DNA from: Lentisphaeria bacterium
Lineage (GTDB): Bacteria > Verrucomicrobiota > Lentisphaeria > Victivallales > Victivallaceae
DNA: 64,000 nt
Direction of reading: 5' to 3'
NCBI GenBank assembly: GCA_017504435.1
Contig: JAFVRD010000040.1
Location: forward strand, 106,516 to 170,515
How positions within the stretch are numbered: the stretch's first letter is position 1; the number at the start of each line of letters is the position of its first letter. This document shows positions 8,268-16,827 of the stretch, piece by piece. Under the pieces are notes generated by a model. It did not search any database. It was not told the DNA's origin and saw nothing but the letters and a program-made list of their open reading frames with translations. A program made the translations under genes and the position numbers.

Positions 8268-8335
8268 TAAACAACAGAGGAGAAGAACGCTGCTGCAGAA
8301 TAACCTGCAACAGTAAAAAAAGAGGAGTATTTGTT

Positions 8336-8632
8336 ATGAAAAAAAATCTCATGCTGTTGGGTGCAATCGCCGCCGGAACTCTGATTCTGACCGGTTGCTG
8401 CTGCAAACCGAGCCATTGCTGCCGCCCGCACAAATCCAGGCAGAATACCAGACAGTGCGCGCCGAACACCTGCCCTGTCACCGAGGAAACAATGACCATT
8501 GAAGCCGTTGAAGTGATCCCGGTCGGAAACAATGCGCCGCAGGCTCAAAATCAAAACCAAGCTCAGACTCCGGCTCAGACTCCGGCTCAGACTCCGGCTC
8601 AGACTCCGGCTCAGACTCCGGCAGCAAAATAA
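8336..8632 (+). CDS. Small Cys-rich lipoprotein with TPAQ repeats
   Basis: 98 residues. The signal peptide MKKNLMLLGAIAAGTLILTGC ends in the lipobox LTGC, so the protein is expected to be lipidated. The mature part starts CCCKPSHCC, an unusual run of Cys and His that could bind metal, and ends in (TPAQ)n-TPAAK encoded by a perfect 12-bp tandem repeat. No known domain was recognised. It is 12 bases upstream of rubrerythrin and shares its promoter, so a link to metal or oxidative stress is possible but is inference. Confidence 0.75.
   Translation: MKKNLMLLGAIAAGTLILTGCCCKPSHCCRPHKSRQNTRQCAPNTCPVTEETMTIEAVEVIPVGNNAPQAQNQNQAQTPAQTPAQTPAQTPAQTPAAK
8567..8622 (+). repeat. 12-bp tandem repeat in the lipoprotein gene
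   Basis: ACTCCGGCTCAG is repeated four full times and then two-thirds of a copy. Each unit encodes Thr-Pro-Ala-Gln, so copy-number change lengthens or shortens the tail without shifting frame. Confidence 0.9.
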
Positions 8633-8644
8633 AGGAATCATCTC

Positions 8645-9226
8645 ATGGGTAACATATCCATACGCAACACCCGGACCGAACGCAATTTACTCTATGCGTT
8701 TGCCGGGGAATCACAAGCCCGGAACCGGTATACTTACTTTGCCTCTCAGGCGCGCAAAGAAGGGCTGATGCAAATCGCGGCAATTTTTGCTGAAACGGCG
8801 GATCAGGAAAAAGAACATGCCGAACGTTTTTTCAAATTCCTCGAAGGCGGTTCGGTAACGATCAATGCCACCTACCCTGCCGGAGTCATCGGAAATACCG
8901 CTGCCAATCTTGCTGCTGCCGCAGAGGGGGAATACGATGAGTGGCACACTCTTTATCCGGGATTTGCCGAAGTGGCGCGTCAGGAAGGATTCACGCATAT
9001 CGGAATGGTCTTTGATTATGTGTGTATTGCAGAAAAGCAACATGAAAAACGTTACCGGCATCTGCTGCAGAATCTGGAGAACGATCAGGTATTCACAAAA
9101 CCGGAACCGGTCGTATGGCGGTGCATGAATTGCGGTTATATCCATACCGGAACCAATGCCCCAGATCGATGTCCGTCTTGCGATCATGATCGGGGATATT
9201 TCGAAATACTGGCAGAAAACTGGTGA
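8645..9226 (+). CDS. rbr: Rubrerythrin
   Basis: 193 residues, the full length of classical rubrerythrin, a cytoplasmic NADH-linked peroxidase of anaerobes. The four-helix di-iron domain shows 'FAGESQARNRY', 'DQEKEHAERFF' and 'EVARQEGFTHI...AEKQHEKRY' with the ExxH ligands. The C-terminal rubredoxin-like domain has two knuckles, 'WRCMNCGYIH' and 'DRCPSCDH'. It follows the Cys-rich lipoprotein in one unit and is closed by a strong terminator. This gene points to an oxygen-exposed anaerobe. Confidence 0.95.
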   Translation: MGNISIRNTRTERNLLYAFAGESQARNRYTYFASQARKEGLMQIAAIFAETADQEKEHAERFFKFLEGGSVTINATYPAGVIGNTAANLAAAAEGEYDEWHTLYPGFAEVARQEGFTHIGMVFDYVCIAEKQHEKRYRHLLQNLENDQVFTKPEPVVWRCMNCGYIHTGTNAPDRCPSCDHDRGYFEILAENW

Positions 9227-9239
9227 TTCAAATCCCGCC

Positions 9240-9270
9240 GGGAACCGGAACAAATTCCGGTTCCCGTTTT
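9240..9270 (+). terminator. Terminator after rubrerythrin
   Basis: GGGAACCGGAA (9240-9250) pairs perfectly with TTCCGGTTCCC (9255-9265) around a 4-base loop and is followed by GTTTT on the + strand. It lies 13 bases past the stop. Confidence 0.85.
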
Positions 9271-9275
9271 GATTT

Positions 9276-10550
9276 TCAGCATTTATCTGCAACAACAGAA
9301 ACTCCATCCGGGATCACCGCAACGCGTGCAGAATGTCCTATTTGCTCATAAGCCATTGCCAATGCCTCATTCAGCGAAGATGCCACTGTAAACTGCATAG
9401 TTTCAAGCAATTTCCGGTCACAATCCCGGGACACCAGAATAACTTTGCATCGGCACAATATACGCAGCAAAATCTGATACTGCCATTGATCGGCAGGTGT
9501 TTCTTTGCGGGGGATCGTCAATATTTTATCCAGCAGCTGTTGCGGAGATCTCATATTTTTCAAAGTTTGAAAAAACATTTCCCCGCCATGTCCGTCAGAA
9601 CAACTGGCTGCCATGATTATTACTCCGCCTTCTTTGCAGACCGCTTCTCCGGCGGTCATCCCCTTTACACTTTGATAAACATTCTGATCCAGAGGATATC
9701 CGCCGTTGGAAGTAATAACGATATCAGCTTCCGGAACCTTGATCCGGCAAAATGAATTCAAAAACTCACATCCGGAAGCATGAGCAGATTCCGGTTCTCC
9801 GGCAAATGCCCGGATGATTTTTTTGTCACTGTTTATAACTACATTGACTATATACGCCAATTTTGCCTGTTTCATGGCAAAAAGCATATCCTGATGGATG
9901 GGATTATTTTCCAGAATCCCGGTCCGGGCAAACGGACTGGCAATAAATTCGGCACAATGGTTTGCCATAACCGTTTCCCTGGCGGCAATACCGGGCAGAA
10001 TGCTTTTGCGGCCGCCGGAAAAACCGGCAAAGAAATGAGGTTCTATAAATCCCTCAGAAATCAGCAAATCTGTTTCCACAGCCTCCCGGTTGATCCGCAA
10101 ACGACCTCCTGACGGCAATACACCCATATCGACCAGCATATTTTCATCAGTACAATCATGGATGATGATTTTTTCATTGGCGACGATCTCTTTGCCGAAT
10201 TTAGCTTCCAATTCAGCAGCAGTCGTTTCCCGATGACAACCGGTAGCGATCAAAATCGTAATTTTGATATCAGGATTGCCGGAACGTAAACGGCGCAGCA
10301 TTTCCGGAATAATATTCCGGCTCGGCACCGGTCTGGTATGATCACTGGCAATAATAACTGCCGAATTTTTGTTTTTCGCCAATTCAGATAAATCAAGAGA
10401 ACCGATCGGTTCATTCATCGCCCGGATAACCTCGGCAGTACCATCTGAAACAGCCGGAGGCAATGCTGATTCATAGACACCGATCAAATTCTCATCCGGA
10501 ATATCAACATTCATTCCATCCCGACCGTATGCAACTCTTACCACCGCCAT
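9276..10550 (-). CDS. LarA-family nickel-dependent racemase/epimerase
   Basis: 424 residues. Residues matching the lactate racemase active site are visible in order: 'SDHTRPVP' (Asp/Arg), 'TGCHRE' (catalytic His), 'IEPHFFAGFSGGRKSILPG' (second catalytic His and the Lys that binds the nickel-pincer cofactor), 'MANHC' (nickel His) and 'YQSVKGM' (Lys). The enzyme interconverts 2-hydroxyacid stereoisomers, with lactate only one of the known substrates. None of the cofactor genes larB, larC or larE is in the window. The ATG at 10550 has GGAG upstream. It is the last gene of a run with a PHP protein and a mannitol-dehydrogenase-like protein, which suggests a sugar-acid or polyol route. Confidence 0.82.
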   Translation of the reverse strand: MAVVRVAYGRDGMNVDIPDENLIGVYESALPPAVSDGTAEVIRAMNEPIGSLDLSELAKNKNSAVIIASDHTRPVPSRNIIPEMLRRLRSGNPDIKITILIATGCHRETTAAELEAKFGKEIVANEKIIIHDCTDENMLVDMGVLPSGGRLRINREAVETDLLISEGFIEPHFFAGFSGGRKSILPGIAARETVMANHCAEFIASPFARTGILENNPIHQDMLFAMKQAKLAYIVNVVINSDKKIIRAFAGEPESAHASGCEFLNSFCRIKVPEADIVITSNGGYPLDQNVYQSVKGMTAGEAVCKEGGVIIMAASCSDGHGGEMFFQTLKNMRSPQQLLDKILTIPRKETPADQWQYQILLRILCRCKVILVSRDCDRKLLETMQFTVASSLNEALAMAYEQIGHSARVAVIPDGVSVVADKC

Positions 10551-10614
10551 AATCTTGTCTCCACACACAAAAATACCGTTCCGGAACTTATTTGCCCGGA
10601 ACGGCACTGATCAA

Positions 10615-11739
10615 TTATAAAGCCAGCAATGCGGCCAATTTCTCGTGTTCTTTACCCCACGGCTGCGGCCACAAATCTGCCAAACGGGCTTTGATATCTC
10701 CCCCGGCGGCAAATTCTGCAGCAGCAAGTTTCGCCCCGGCAGCAAATTCCCGCGGTTCGATACCCTGACTCAACACCAGACGCATTGTACCGATGACCCG
10801 GTCATCCCAACTCAATTTGCGTTCAGGATCGCGGACAATACGGTCAATGGCATCTTTCAAAAACGGATTGGTCATCCGTACCAGCAAGCCATCCACATAA
10901 GCTTTGAATCCGGCTTCCGTAAAAAGTTCATCATTGAGTGCTGCGTATTTTTTCACCAATGCTTTACCGGATTCTTCAAAAAACGCTTTGCGCGCTCTTT
11001 CGATCAATTCCGGATATGCACGAACTTCATCCATTGTGGTGCAGCCTTTGGCTTTGCCCAATGTCGCAAGCAGAAAGTGAGTTGCATTATGTCCGTAAAG
11101 TTTGGCATCTTCAAACGGGAAAAGGTCATCTTTAACGTACAATGACTGAACTTTACGATTCTCAATACCGGGGCATTTGGAAATATAAATCGTATTGAAT
11201 TCCTCCACCAGATGACCATTTTCAGCGGCAGGAGCCAATGCGGGATATTTTCCGCCGGCAGGGATCACACCGCTCATTTTGCCGATCACGGTATTCAAAT
11301 AATAGGTATTGGGGAATTTCACTCCCATAGCCTTTTCCAACTCTTCAGCTGCGTGATTGTTGTTTTCTGCAGTATAGAAAAATCGGGTTCTTTCCGGCTG
11401 CAATGCAAAACCGGCTTTGAGCCACGGCGCACAATATGCGTAGAATTTCACACTGGGCAGAGCGGTTGCCAGTTCAGAAGCCTCTGCCGCTGCCTGAATG
11501 AGCTTTTCAACATCCGCAGGATCATTGGGATTGTAAACTTCAACGTTTTTGTATTCTTCCGAATAAACTTTATCTGCCGCGGCGATATTGACAGTAACAC
11601 TGTGAACCTCATTGACGGCAGCTTTGAGTTTATCATTCACCTCGGCAATAACAATACGGTCAAAACCGCCTTTGGCGGCTCCGGCAAGAAAAATACCGGT
11701 TTGAATGGGCCCAAGACCAATTCCGACAAAAGTACTCAT
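10615..11739 (-). CDS. Mannitol-dehydrogenase-superfamily protein (MtlD-like)
   Basis: 374 residues. The N-terminal 'GIGLGPIQTGIFLAGAAKGGFDRIVIAEV' region is an NAD-binding fold like that of mannitol-1-phosphate 5-dehydrogenase, although the Gly pattern is loose. The C-terminal all-helical domain has 'LYGHNATHFLLATLG' and 'NPFLKDAIDRIVRDPERKLSWDDR', typical of the family. Polyol-phosphate oxidation is likely; the true substrate is not determinable. A good AAAGG ribosome site precedes the ATG. It is 21 bases downstream of the PHP gene and in the same transcript. Confidence 0.65.
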   Translation of the reverse strand: MSTFVGIGLGPIQTGIFLAGAAKGGFDRIVIAEVNDKLKAAVNEVHSVTVNIAAADKVYSEEYKNVEVYNPNDPADVEKLIQAAAEASELATALPSVKFYAYCAPWLKAGFALQPERTRFFYTAENNNHAAEELEKAMGVKFPNTYYLNTVIGKMSGVIPAGGKYPALAPAAENGHLVEEFNTIYISKCPGIENRKVQSLYVKDDLFPFEDAKLYGHNATHFLLATLGKAKGCTTMDEVRAYPELIERARKAFFEESGKALVKKYAALNDELFTEAGFKAYVDGLLVRMTNPFLKDAIDRIVRDPERKLSWDDRVIGTMRLVLSQGIEPREFAAGAKLAAAEFAAGGDIKARLADLWPQPWGKEHEKLAALLAL

Positions 11740-11761
11740 TTTTCATAACCTTTCTGATTAA

Positions 11762-12853
11762 TTATCTGGCAAACGCATCAACACCGGCAATAAATACATC
11801 CTGATGCTTTTTCAATTCTGCGATGGTGTAATCATCGGCAAGCAACTGACCGGGCGCATTCATTTCCGTACCTGCCAGCAATGGCAGACCGCGTTTTACA
11901 GCGGCGGCGACAAAACGATCCAATTCGGACACCAGCTTGCGGCTTTTTTCCGGATCAGAAGCGCGCCAGTTGCGATCCGGGATCAACGTTGCGGCTCCGG
12001 CTCCATAACGGATGTGCAGATCCAACAGAGCATCCACATCATTTTCTCCGGCAGAAAATCCATTGAGCCATGCCAATGTCGGAGTTGCACCGCAGGCTTT
12101 AATAAATTTATTCATTTCATCAAGGGTCGGAAAACTTTCCGGAGCAGCTTTAACATAACCGACACCTCCGGATTTCATGGTTTTGGAGCGGATCAGTGCC
12201 TCCATTTTAACCGGATCACTCTCAAAAGCACCGATTTTTTCCTGCCAGTATGCCGCCAGTTCCGCACCGGCAAATTTTTTCTCCGCCGCGACCCGGTAGG
12301 CACAGCAGACATGACGCTCGGTAACATTTCCTGCCGGAGTAAATTCTCTGGCAACAGCATCAAAATCCACCGCATTTTCAGTCAACAGCGTGTTGACTTT
12401 TTCTACAAGCGTGCGAGTCCGTTTCTGAGCTCTGAGTTTCAAATCCGCAGCAAATGCTTTCTGAGACTCCGGCACAACTGATGAAGTAAATCCGCACCCG
12501 AGATGATAGGCTATTCCCGGTTCCCCGGGGGAGTTGATCTCTTTATCCGCCATATCCGGCACAAAGACCCGGGTTTCCATACCGGCCGCGGCCTTAACGC
12601 CCACTGCTTTAGCGGCGGCAAGAAATTCATCAACCCCATCCAATACATCAAAATCCACCAGCATCACTCCGCGCCAATTCAAATCTTTGGCAAGAGCGAC
12701 CAGCATGGACGGTGAATAACCGTAACCATTATAAGAGTAAAAACTGTGACAGTGCATATTGAATGCATTGTTAGCTTTGCGGAACTTGTCCAATGCCTCC
12801 GCACGCACGGCACTGTCAAATGAATTCAATGATTTTTTCAAGCTTTCATCCAT
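11762..12853 (-). CDS. PHP-domain metal-dependent hydrolase
   Basis: 363 residues. 'FNMHCHSFYSYNGYGYSP' near residue 33 is the first PHP motif (HxH plus a third His-like position), followed by 'GVMLVDFDVLDG' and 'AAGMETRVF' (metal-ligand Glu). The C-terminal 'LPLLAGTEMNAPGQ' fits the last metal site. PHP proteins are phosphoesterases or related hydrolases; no substrate is suggested beyond the neighbouring polyol-dehydrogenase and LarA-like genes. The ATG at 12853 follows AAGGG; the upstream TTG reading adds only two residues. Confidence 0.65.
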   Translation of the reverse strand: MDESLKKSLNSFDSAVRAEALDKFRKANNAFNMHCHSFYSYNGYGYSPSMLVALAKDLNWRGVMLVDFDVLDGVDEFLAAAKAVGVKAAAGMETRVFVPDMADKEINSPGEPGIAYHLGCGFTSSVVPESQKAFAADLKLRAQKRTRTLVEKVNTLLTENAVDFDAVAREFTPAGNVTERHVCCAYRVAAEKKFAGAELAAYWQEKIGAFESDPVKMEALIRSKTMKSGGVGYVKAAPESFPTLDEMNKFIKACGATPTLAWLNGFSAGENDVDALLDLHIRYGAGAATLIPDRNWRASDPEKSRKLVSELDRFVAAAVKRGLPLLAGTEMNAPGQLLADDYTIAELKKHQDVFIAGVDAFAR

Positions 12854-12866
12854 GATCAAATACCCT

Positions 12867-13373
12867 TTATCTGCCCATTACTTTGCGAACTGCTTTATCA
12901 AGTTCGACCTGAAATTTCTCAATATCTTCCTGTGTTGGTTTTTCGCCGACCAGATTTTCCAATCCCAATCTGCCCATATTGTCCACATACCACTCAGCAG
13001 TGGAACCGGAAGCAAATTTCACCGTTCCGGAAAGCATCATGCCCGGACGGGCAAGTTTGCTGACCTCCACAACCGTATCTCCGGATATTCCGGTCTCCTC
13101 CTGGAATTCATCTGCCGGAACTTCCGGAGCTTCATCCATTGCGGCGGCATCTGCCGGAACTTCCGGAGCTTCATCCGGGACACTCTTTTTGGCATTGGGA
13201 TCAAGAGACTGCCAATCGACCTCCAAAGTGGAAGCCAGAATACGCACATCCATATAGGTCATATTGAGCTTGAATTCGGCATTGATATGCGTTTGAATAT
13301 CCGACAGGGATATACCCTGCGCCAGTTCTCCGGCGACAAACTCTTTTATTGCATTTTCCAAATTTTTATCCAT
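12867..13373 (-). CDS. Acidic protein of unknown function with DEAPEVPAD repeats
   Basis: 168 residues. The N-terminal ~60 residues are helical (MDKNLENAIKEFVAGELAQG...). The middle holds two copies of DEAPEVPAD joined by 'AAAM', a flexible acidic Pro linker. The C-terminal region 'MMLSGTVKFASGSTAEWYVDNMGRLGLE' looks like a small beta domain, then a helix. No signal peptide or membrane segment. The family was not recognised. It lies 21 bases after der and 13 bases before the PHP gene, so it is co-transcribed with both. An AAAGG site precedes the ATG. Confidence 0.7.
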   Translation of the reverse strand: MDKNLENAIKEFVAGELAQGISLSDIQTHINAEFKLNMTYMDVRILASTLEVDWQSLDPNAKKSVPDEAPEVPADAAAMDEAPEVPADEFQEETGISGDTVVEVSKLARPGMMLSGTVKFASGSTAEWYVDNMGRLGLENLVGEKPTQEDIEKFQVELDKAVRKVMGR

Positions 13374-13394
13374 AACTGAACCTTTTTAATCAAA

Positions 13395-14810
13395 TTATTT
13401 TTTCCCTTTTCCGGGAGCTGCACTCCGACGGATACTTTCAACTTTCTTTGGCCGTGCACAAACTTCCAAATCCAACGGGATACCCACCAGCGAAAAATTT
13501 TCCCGGATCCGTTTTTTCAAAAATGCCAGATAATTTCCCGCCGCTGACTCGACCCGGTTGACAAACAATTTGACCCGGGGCGGACGGATGCCTGCCAATG
13601 AAGCATAAAAAAGTTTCAGCGGCACCCCTTTTATAACCGGAGGCGGAGTATCTTCAAATGCATTTGCCAACACCCGGTTCAATACCCCGGTGGTAATCTC
13701 GGTTTTCAAATTTTCAGCGACCCCCGCAATAAGCGTTTCAAGTTTCGGCAGATTACGTTTTTCTCTGGCACTGATGAATGCTGCCGGAGCAAAACTCAAA
13801 CCGGGCAGATTCCGCTTCAATTCGGCAGACAATTCTTCTATCTTGGCATTATCACACAAATCACATTTATTTGCCGCAATAACACAACTGCGCCCGGATT
13901 GTTCGATCAATGCGGCGATCTTGCGATCTTGCGCCGTGATCTTGCCTGTTCCCGCCTCCAGCACCATAATGACCAGATCTGCACGCTCTATGGCACTTTT
14001 GGCACGCATAATACTGAACATCTCAACTACATTGTCAACTTTTCCGGTCTTTCGCAAACCGGCGGTATCCACCAATTGCACCGGCAACGTACCGCCTTTA
14101 CCGTCATTGATGGCAAATTCGATTTTCACGGCATCCCGGGTCGTACCGGCGACCGGACTGGTCATCAGCCGCTCTTCTCCGAGCAGCGCATTGACTAAAC
14201 TGGATTTTCCCACATTGGGACGGCCGACAACCGCTATATTGAGGGCAGCTTTTTTTACCACCGCTGACACCGGAACAAACGGACACTCTTTAAGAGCCGC
14301 GCTGATCAAAGTATTGATCCCGCCGCGATGAGTACAGCAGGTCGGATAAATATTCTTAAATCCCAACTGGGAAAATTCAGCCGCATGATTTTTCCACTCA
14401 TCACTGTCACATTTATTCGCGGCAACAAATACCGGTTTATTCAATTGTCTGATCCGGCGTGCCACATCAATATCCAGCGGAGTCAATCCGCTTTGACTGT
14501 CACATACCAGTATAAGCACATCGGCACTTTCCATGGCACACTGCGCCTGACCGGAAATCCCGGCATCCCAGAAATCCACATTTTTCTCCATATTATCCAG
14601 CGTATTCAATCCGCCGGTATCGATCAATGTAAACATCTGTCCCTGCCAGCGGATATCTGCACTGACCCGATCCCGGGTCACTCCGCTCATCTCATGAACG
14701 ATTGCCAATTTTCTGCCGACCACCGCATTGAACAAACTGGATTTTCCCACATTGGGACGACCGACAATGGCAATTACCGGAGGGATGATCTTTTGCTCTG
14801 TTTCACTCAT
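13395..14810 (-). CDS. der: Ribosome-assembly GTPase Der (EngA)
   Basis: 471 residues with the diagnostic double GTPase domain. Each has 'VGRPNVGKSSL' (G1), a 'VTRD/TTRD' switch, 'DTGGL/DTAGL' (G3) and 'ANKCD' (G4). The C-terminal KH-like domain includes 'PRVKLFVNRVES' and ends in a basic tail. Der helps assemble the 50S subunit in the cytoplasm and is essential in most bacteria. It is 13 bases downstream of pyrF and leads into four more genes, so housekeeping and metabolic genes share one transcript here. Confidence 0.97.
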   Translation of the reverse strand: MSETEQKIIPPVIAIVGRPNVGKSSLFNAVVGRKLAIVHEMSGVTRDRVSADIRWQGQMFTLIDTGGLNTLDNMEKNVDFWDAGISGQAQCAMESADVLILVCDSQSGLTPLDIDVARRIRQLNKPVFVAANKCDSDEWKNHAAEFSQLGFKNIYPTCCTHRGGINTLISAALKECPFVPVSAVVKKAALNIAVVGRPNVGKSSLVNALLGEERLMTSPVAGTTRDAVKIEFAINDGKGGTLPVQLVDTAGLRKTGKVDNVVEMFSIMRAKSAIERADLVIMVLEAGTGKITAQDRKIAALIEQSGRSCVIAANKCDLCDNAKIEELSAELKRNLPGLSFAPAAFISAREKRNLPKLETLIAGVAENLKTEITTGVLNRVLANAFEDTPPPVIKGVPLKLFYASLAGIRPPRVKLFVNRVESAAGNYLAFLKKRIRENFSLVGIPLDLEVCARPKKVESIRRSAAPGKGKK

Positions 14811-14823
14811 AAAAAAACATCTC

Positions 14824-15636
14824 TCAACGGTAAGAATTTATCTGATCACGCAACTCTTTTGCCGCTGCACCGGCGGCTTCAGCGTAATCTTCGCCTTTGG
14901 AAGCATAAATGATACCACGGGAAGAATTGACTATAATTCCCAGACCATCGGCACTGCATCCATATTTCACGACCTTTTCCACATCACCGCCCTGCGCTCC
15001 GACTCCGGGGACAAGGAACGGCAAATCGGGACAGAGCTGACGCAACTCGCGCAGTTCTTCCGGATAAGTCGCGCCAATGACCAATGCGGCATTTTTATTG
15101 CCGTTCCACTTGTCGCGCACCAATTCCGCGACATGAACATAAAGCGGTTTGCCGTCTGCAACCAGATTCTGCAAATCTCCGGAATGAGGATTGGAGGTAC
15201 GGCAGAGAATGATCACTCCTTTATCGGCATAATCCAAAAACGGCTGAACCGCATCATACCCCATATAAGGATTCACTGTCACCGCATCTGCACCATAACG
15301 GTCAAAAGCTTCTTTTGCATACCATTCCGCAGTAGAACCGATATCACCGCGTTTCACATCCAGGATCACCGGAACATCCGGAGCATTTTCCTTGATATAA
15401 GCGATCGAAGCTTTCAAAGCTTCATCACAATCCTGACCGGCATAATATGCTGCTTGCGGTTTATAGGCACAAACATAATCTTTGGTTGCATCCACCAAAC
15501 GGCAGTTGAATTCATATATGGCATCCGGACGTCCCTGCAAAACGGCAGGCAATTTGTTCAATGCCGGATCCAGACCGACACAGACCAGAGAATTGTTGCG
15601 ACGCATAGCTGCAGTGAGTTTTTCCATGAAATTCAT
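14824..15636 (-). CDS. pyrF: Orotidine 5'-phosphate decarboxylase
   Basis: 270 residues, the size of the longer type-2 OMP decarboxylases. It converts OMP to UMP in pyrimidine synthesis. 'CVGLDPAL' near the start, 'AYKPQAAYY', 'ILDVKRGDIGSTA' (the catalytic DxKRGDI) and 'LVPGVGAQGG' are all present. The ATG at 15636 has GGGAG 11 bases upstream. It is the first gene of a six-gene directon, with a strong promoter at 15681-15708. Confidence 0.95.
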   Translation of the reverse strand: MNFMEKLTAAMRRNNSLVCVGLDPALNKLPAVLQGRPDAIYEFNCRLVDATKDYVCAYKPQAAYYAGQDCDEALKASIAYIKENAPDVPVILDVKRGDIGSTAEWYAKEAFDRYGADAVTVNPYMGYDAVQPFLDYADKGVIILCRTSNPHSGDLQNLVADGKPLYVHVAELVRDKWNGNKNAALVIGATYPEELRELRQLCPDLPFLVPGVGAQGGDVEKVVKYGCSADGLGIIVNSSRGIIYASKGEDYAEAAGAAAKELRDQINSYR

Positions 15637-15680
15637 AAATATATTCTCCCTGATTGAAAGTTAAACTGCATCAAAAGGAT

Positions 15681-15708
15681 AATATATACGGTAAATCCAC
15701 TTTGTCAA
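15681..15708 (-). promoter_or_regulatory. Promoter of the pyrF-der operon
   Basis: Minus strand: TTGACA (15708-15703, perfect), 16 bp, TATATT (15686-15681). It lies 45 bp before pyrF and just after the YibE/F stop, with no visible terminator between the two units. Confidence 0.7.
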
Positions 15709-15720
15709 GCTGAAATCCTG

Positions 15721-16827
15721 TTATCTGCGGCCAAAAATCCACCCGGATATCACCGCCGTAAACGGAGCAACCAGAACCAGTGAAAAACTGCCTATCAAAG
15801 TTTTTATCAATTCAGATGCCACCAATGTACTGTTCAGGAATGTAAACACCGGTGTTCCCTGTGCTGCAAATGTCATCAACAACGTCAAATATCCGCCTGA
15901 ATACGCCAATAACAATGTGGTCGTCATCGTCCCCACCACGCTTCTGCCGATACGGATACCGGAAAGAGTCAATTCTTTTGCGGACAATTCCGGATTATGC
16001 CTGGCGACCTCTTCCACACCGGAAGCGATATCCATCCCGAGATCCATCACCGCACCGGAACTTGCCAGTACCATAGTCCCGATAAAAACATCCTGTATAT
16101 TCAAAAATTCATATCCGCTGTACAGCAACGCCTGCACATACGGCATGGATGCACCGTTTACATGCATCAATCTGCCAAAAATATGTGCCATGAGCATACC
16201 GGCAAAAACACCTGATATTGCCCCGCAAAATGCCGCAATACCTTTTTTGGTGATTCCGGCAACGAGAAAAATGATAACAGCGGTCAGCAGACATACCACC
16301 GCAAATATCATCCAGCTCACCGGCCACCCCCGCAACGCCAGCGGGATAATCAATTTCCAGACAGCCAGACAACTGAAAACAAAGCTGAACAACGCTTTTA
16401 CTCCCGTCCAAGAGCCGAATACGCAAAGCAAAATGCAAAATCCGGCAAACAGCACCAGACTCCAGAAATTCCGGTAATGATCCTGAGCTGTCAACACTGT
16501 ATTTTCCGGACGGTCTCCCTGATTGATGGTAACGACGGCCTGATCTCCCGGTTCAAAAACCTTGTCCAACTCCATTTGACCACGCAGCTCATTGTGAGCT
16601 GTAAATATTTTACCATCGACATCCACTGTCAAAAACTGTGTCCCGCTGATGACCAGTCCATGCGTCATCAATGCAGAATTATCCACATTGATGACCTTGC
16701 ATTTCACCGTTTCGCCGCTGCTCTCTGTCAGTGCGGGAACAGCCGGAGCAAACCACATTGCGATGCAAATCAATACCAATGCGGAGATAAAATACAGCTC
16801 TTTTCTGGCAGAAAAAAATTTTTTCAT
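15721..16827 (-). CDS. YibE/F-family membrane protein
   Basis: 368 residues. One N-terminal helix, a ~110-residue extracytoplasmic beta-rich domain ('VKCKVINVDNS...VTINQGD'), then about seven transmembrane segments. The conserved core 'GSWTGVKALFSF', 'ASSGAVMDLGMDIASGVEEV' and 'GRSVVGTMTTTLLLAYSGG' is characteristic of YibE/F. The function is not established; a transporter has been proposed. The ATG overlaps the phoA-like stop by one base, so the two are coupled. Confidence 0.85.
   Translation of the reverse strand: MKKFFSARKELYFISALVLICIAMWFAPAVPALTESSGETVKCKVINVDNSALMTHGLVISGTQFLTVDVDGKIFTAHNELRGQMELDKVFEPGDQAVVTINQGDRPENTVLTAQDHYRNFWSLVLFAGFCILLCVFGSWTGVKALFSFVFSCLAVWKLIIPLALRGWPVSWMIFAVVCLLTAVIIFLVAGITKKGIAAFCGAISGVFAGMLMAHIFGRLMHVNGASMPYVQALLYSGYEFLNIQDVFIGTMVLASSGAVMDLGMDIASGVEEVARHNPELSAKELTLSGIRIGRSVVGTMTTTLLLAYSGGYLTLLMTFAAQGTPVFTFLNSTLVASELIKTLIGSFSLVLVAPFTAVISGWIFGRR

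Noticed and set aside
8173..8532. 120-residue N-terminal extension of the thermonuclease
   Set aside because: It reads antisense through the lipoprotein gene and both promoters; the ATG at 8172 has AGGAG.
8267..8641. Ser/Arg/Leu repeat protein on the - strand over the same repeat
   Set aside because: Antisense to the lipoprotein with its clear signal peptide and ribosome site.
8532..8768. Arg/Leu repeat peptide (LRLRLR...) in the +1 frame of the 12-bp repeat
   Set aside because: It results from reading the TPAQ tandem repeat out of frame and runs into rubrerythrin.
13395..14810. Gene fusion of two GTPases
   Set aside because: The double GTPase layout is the normal structure of Der.
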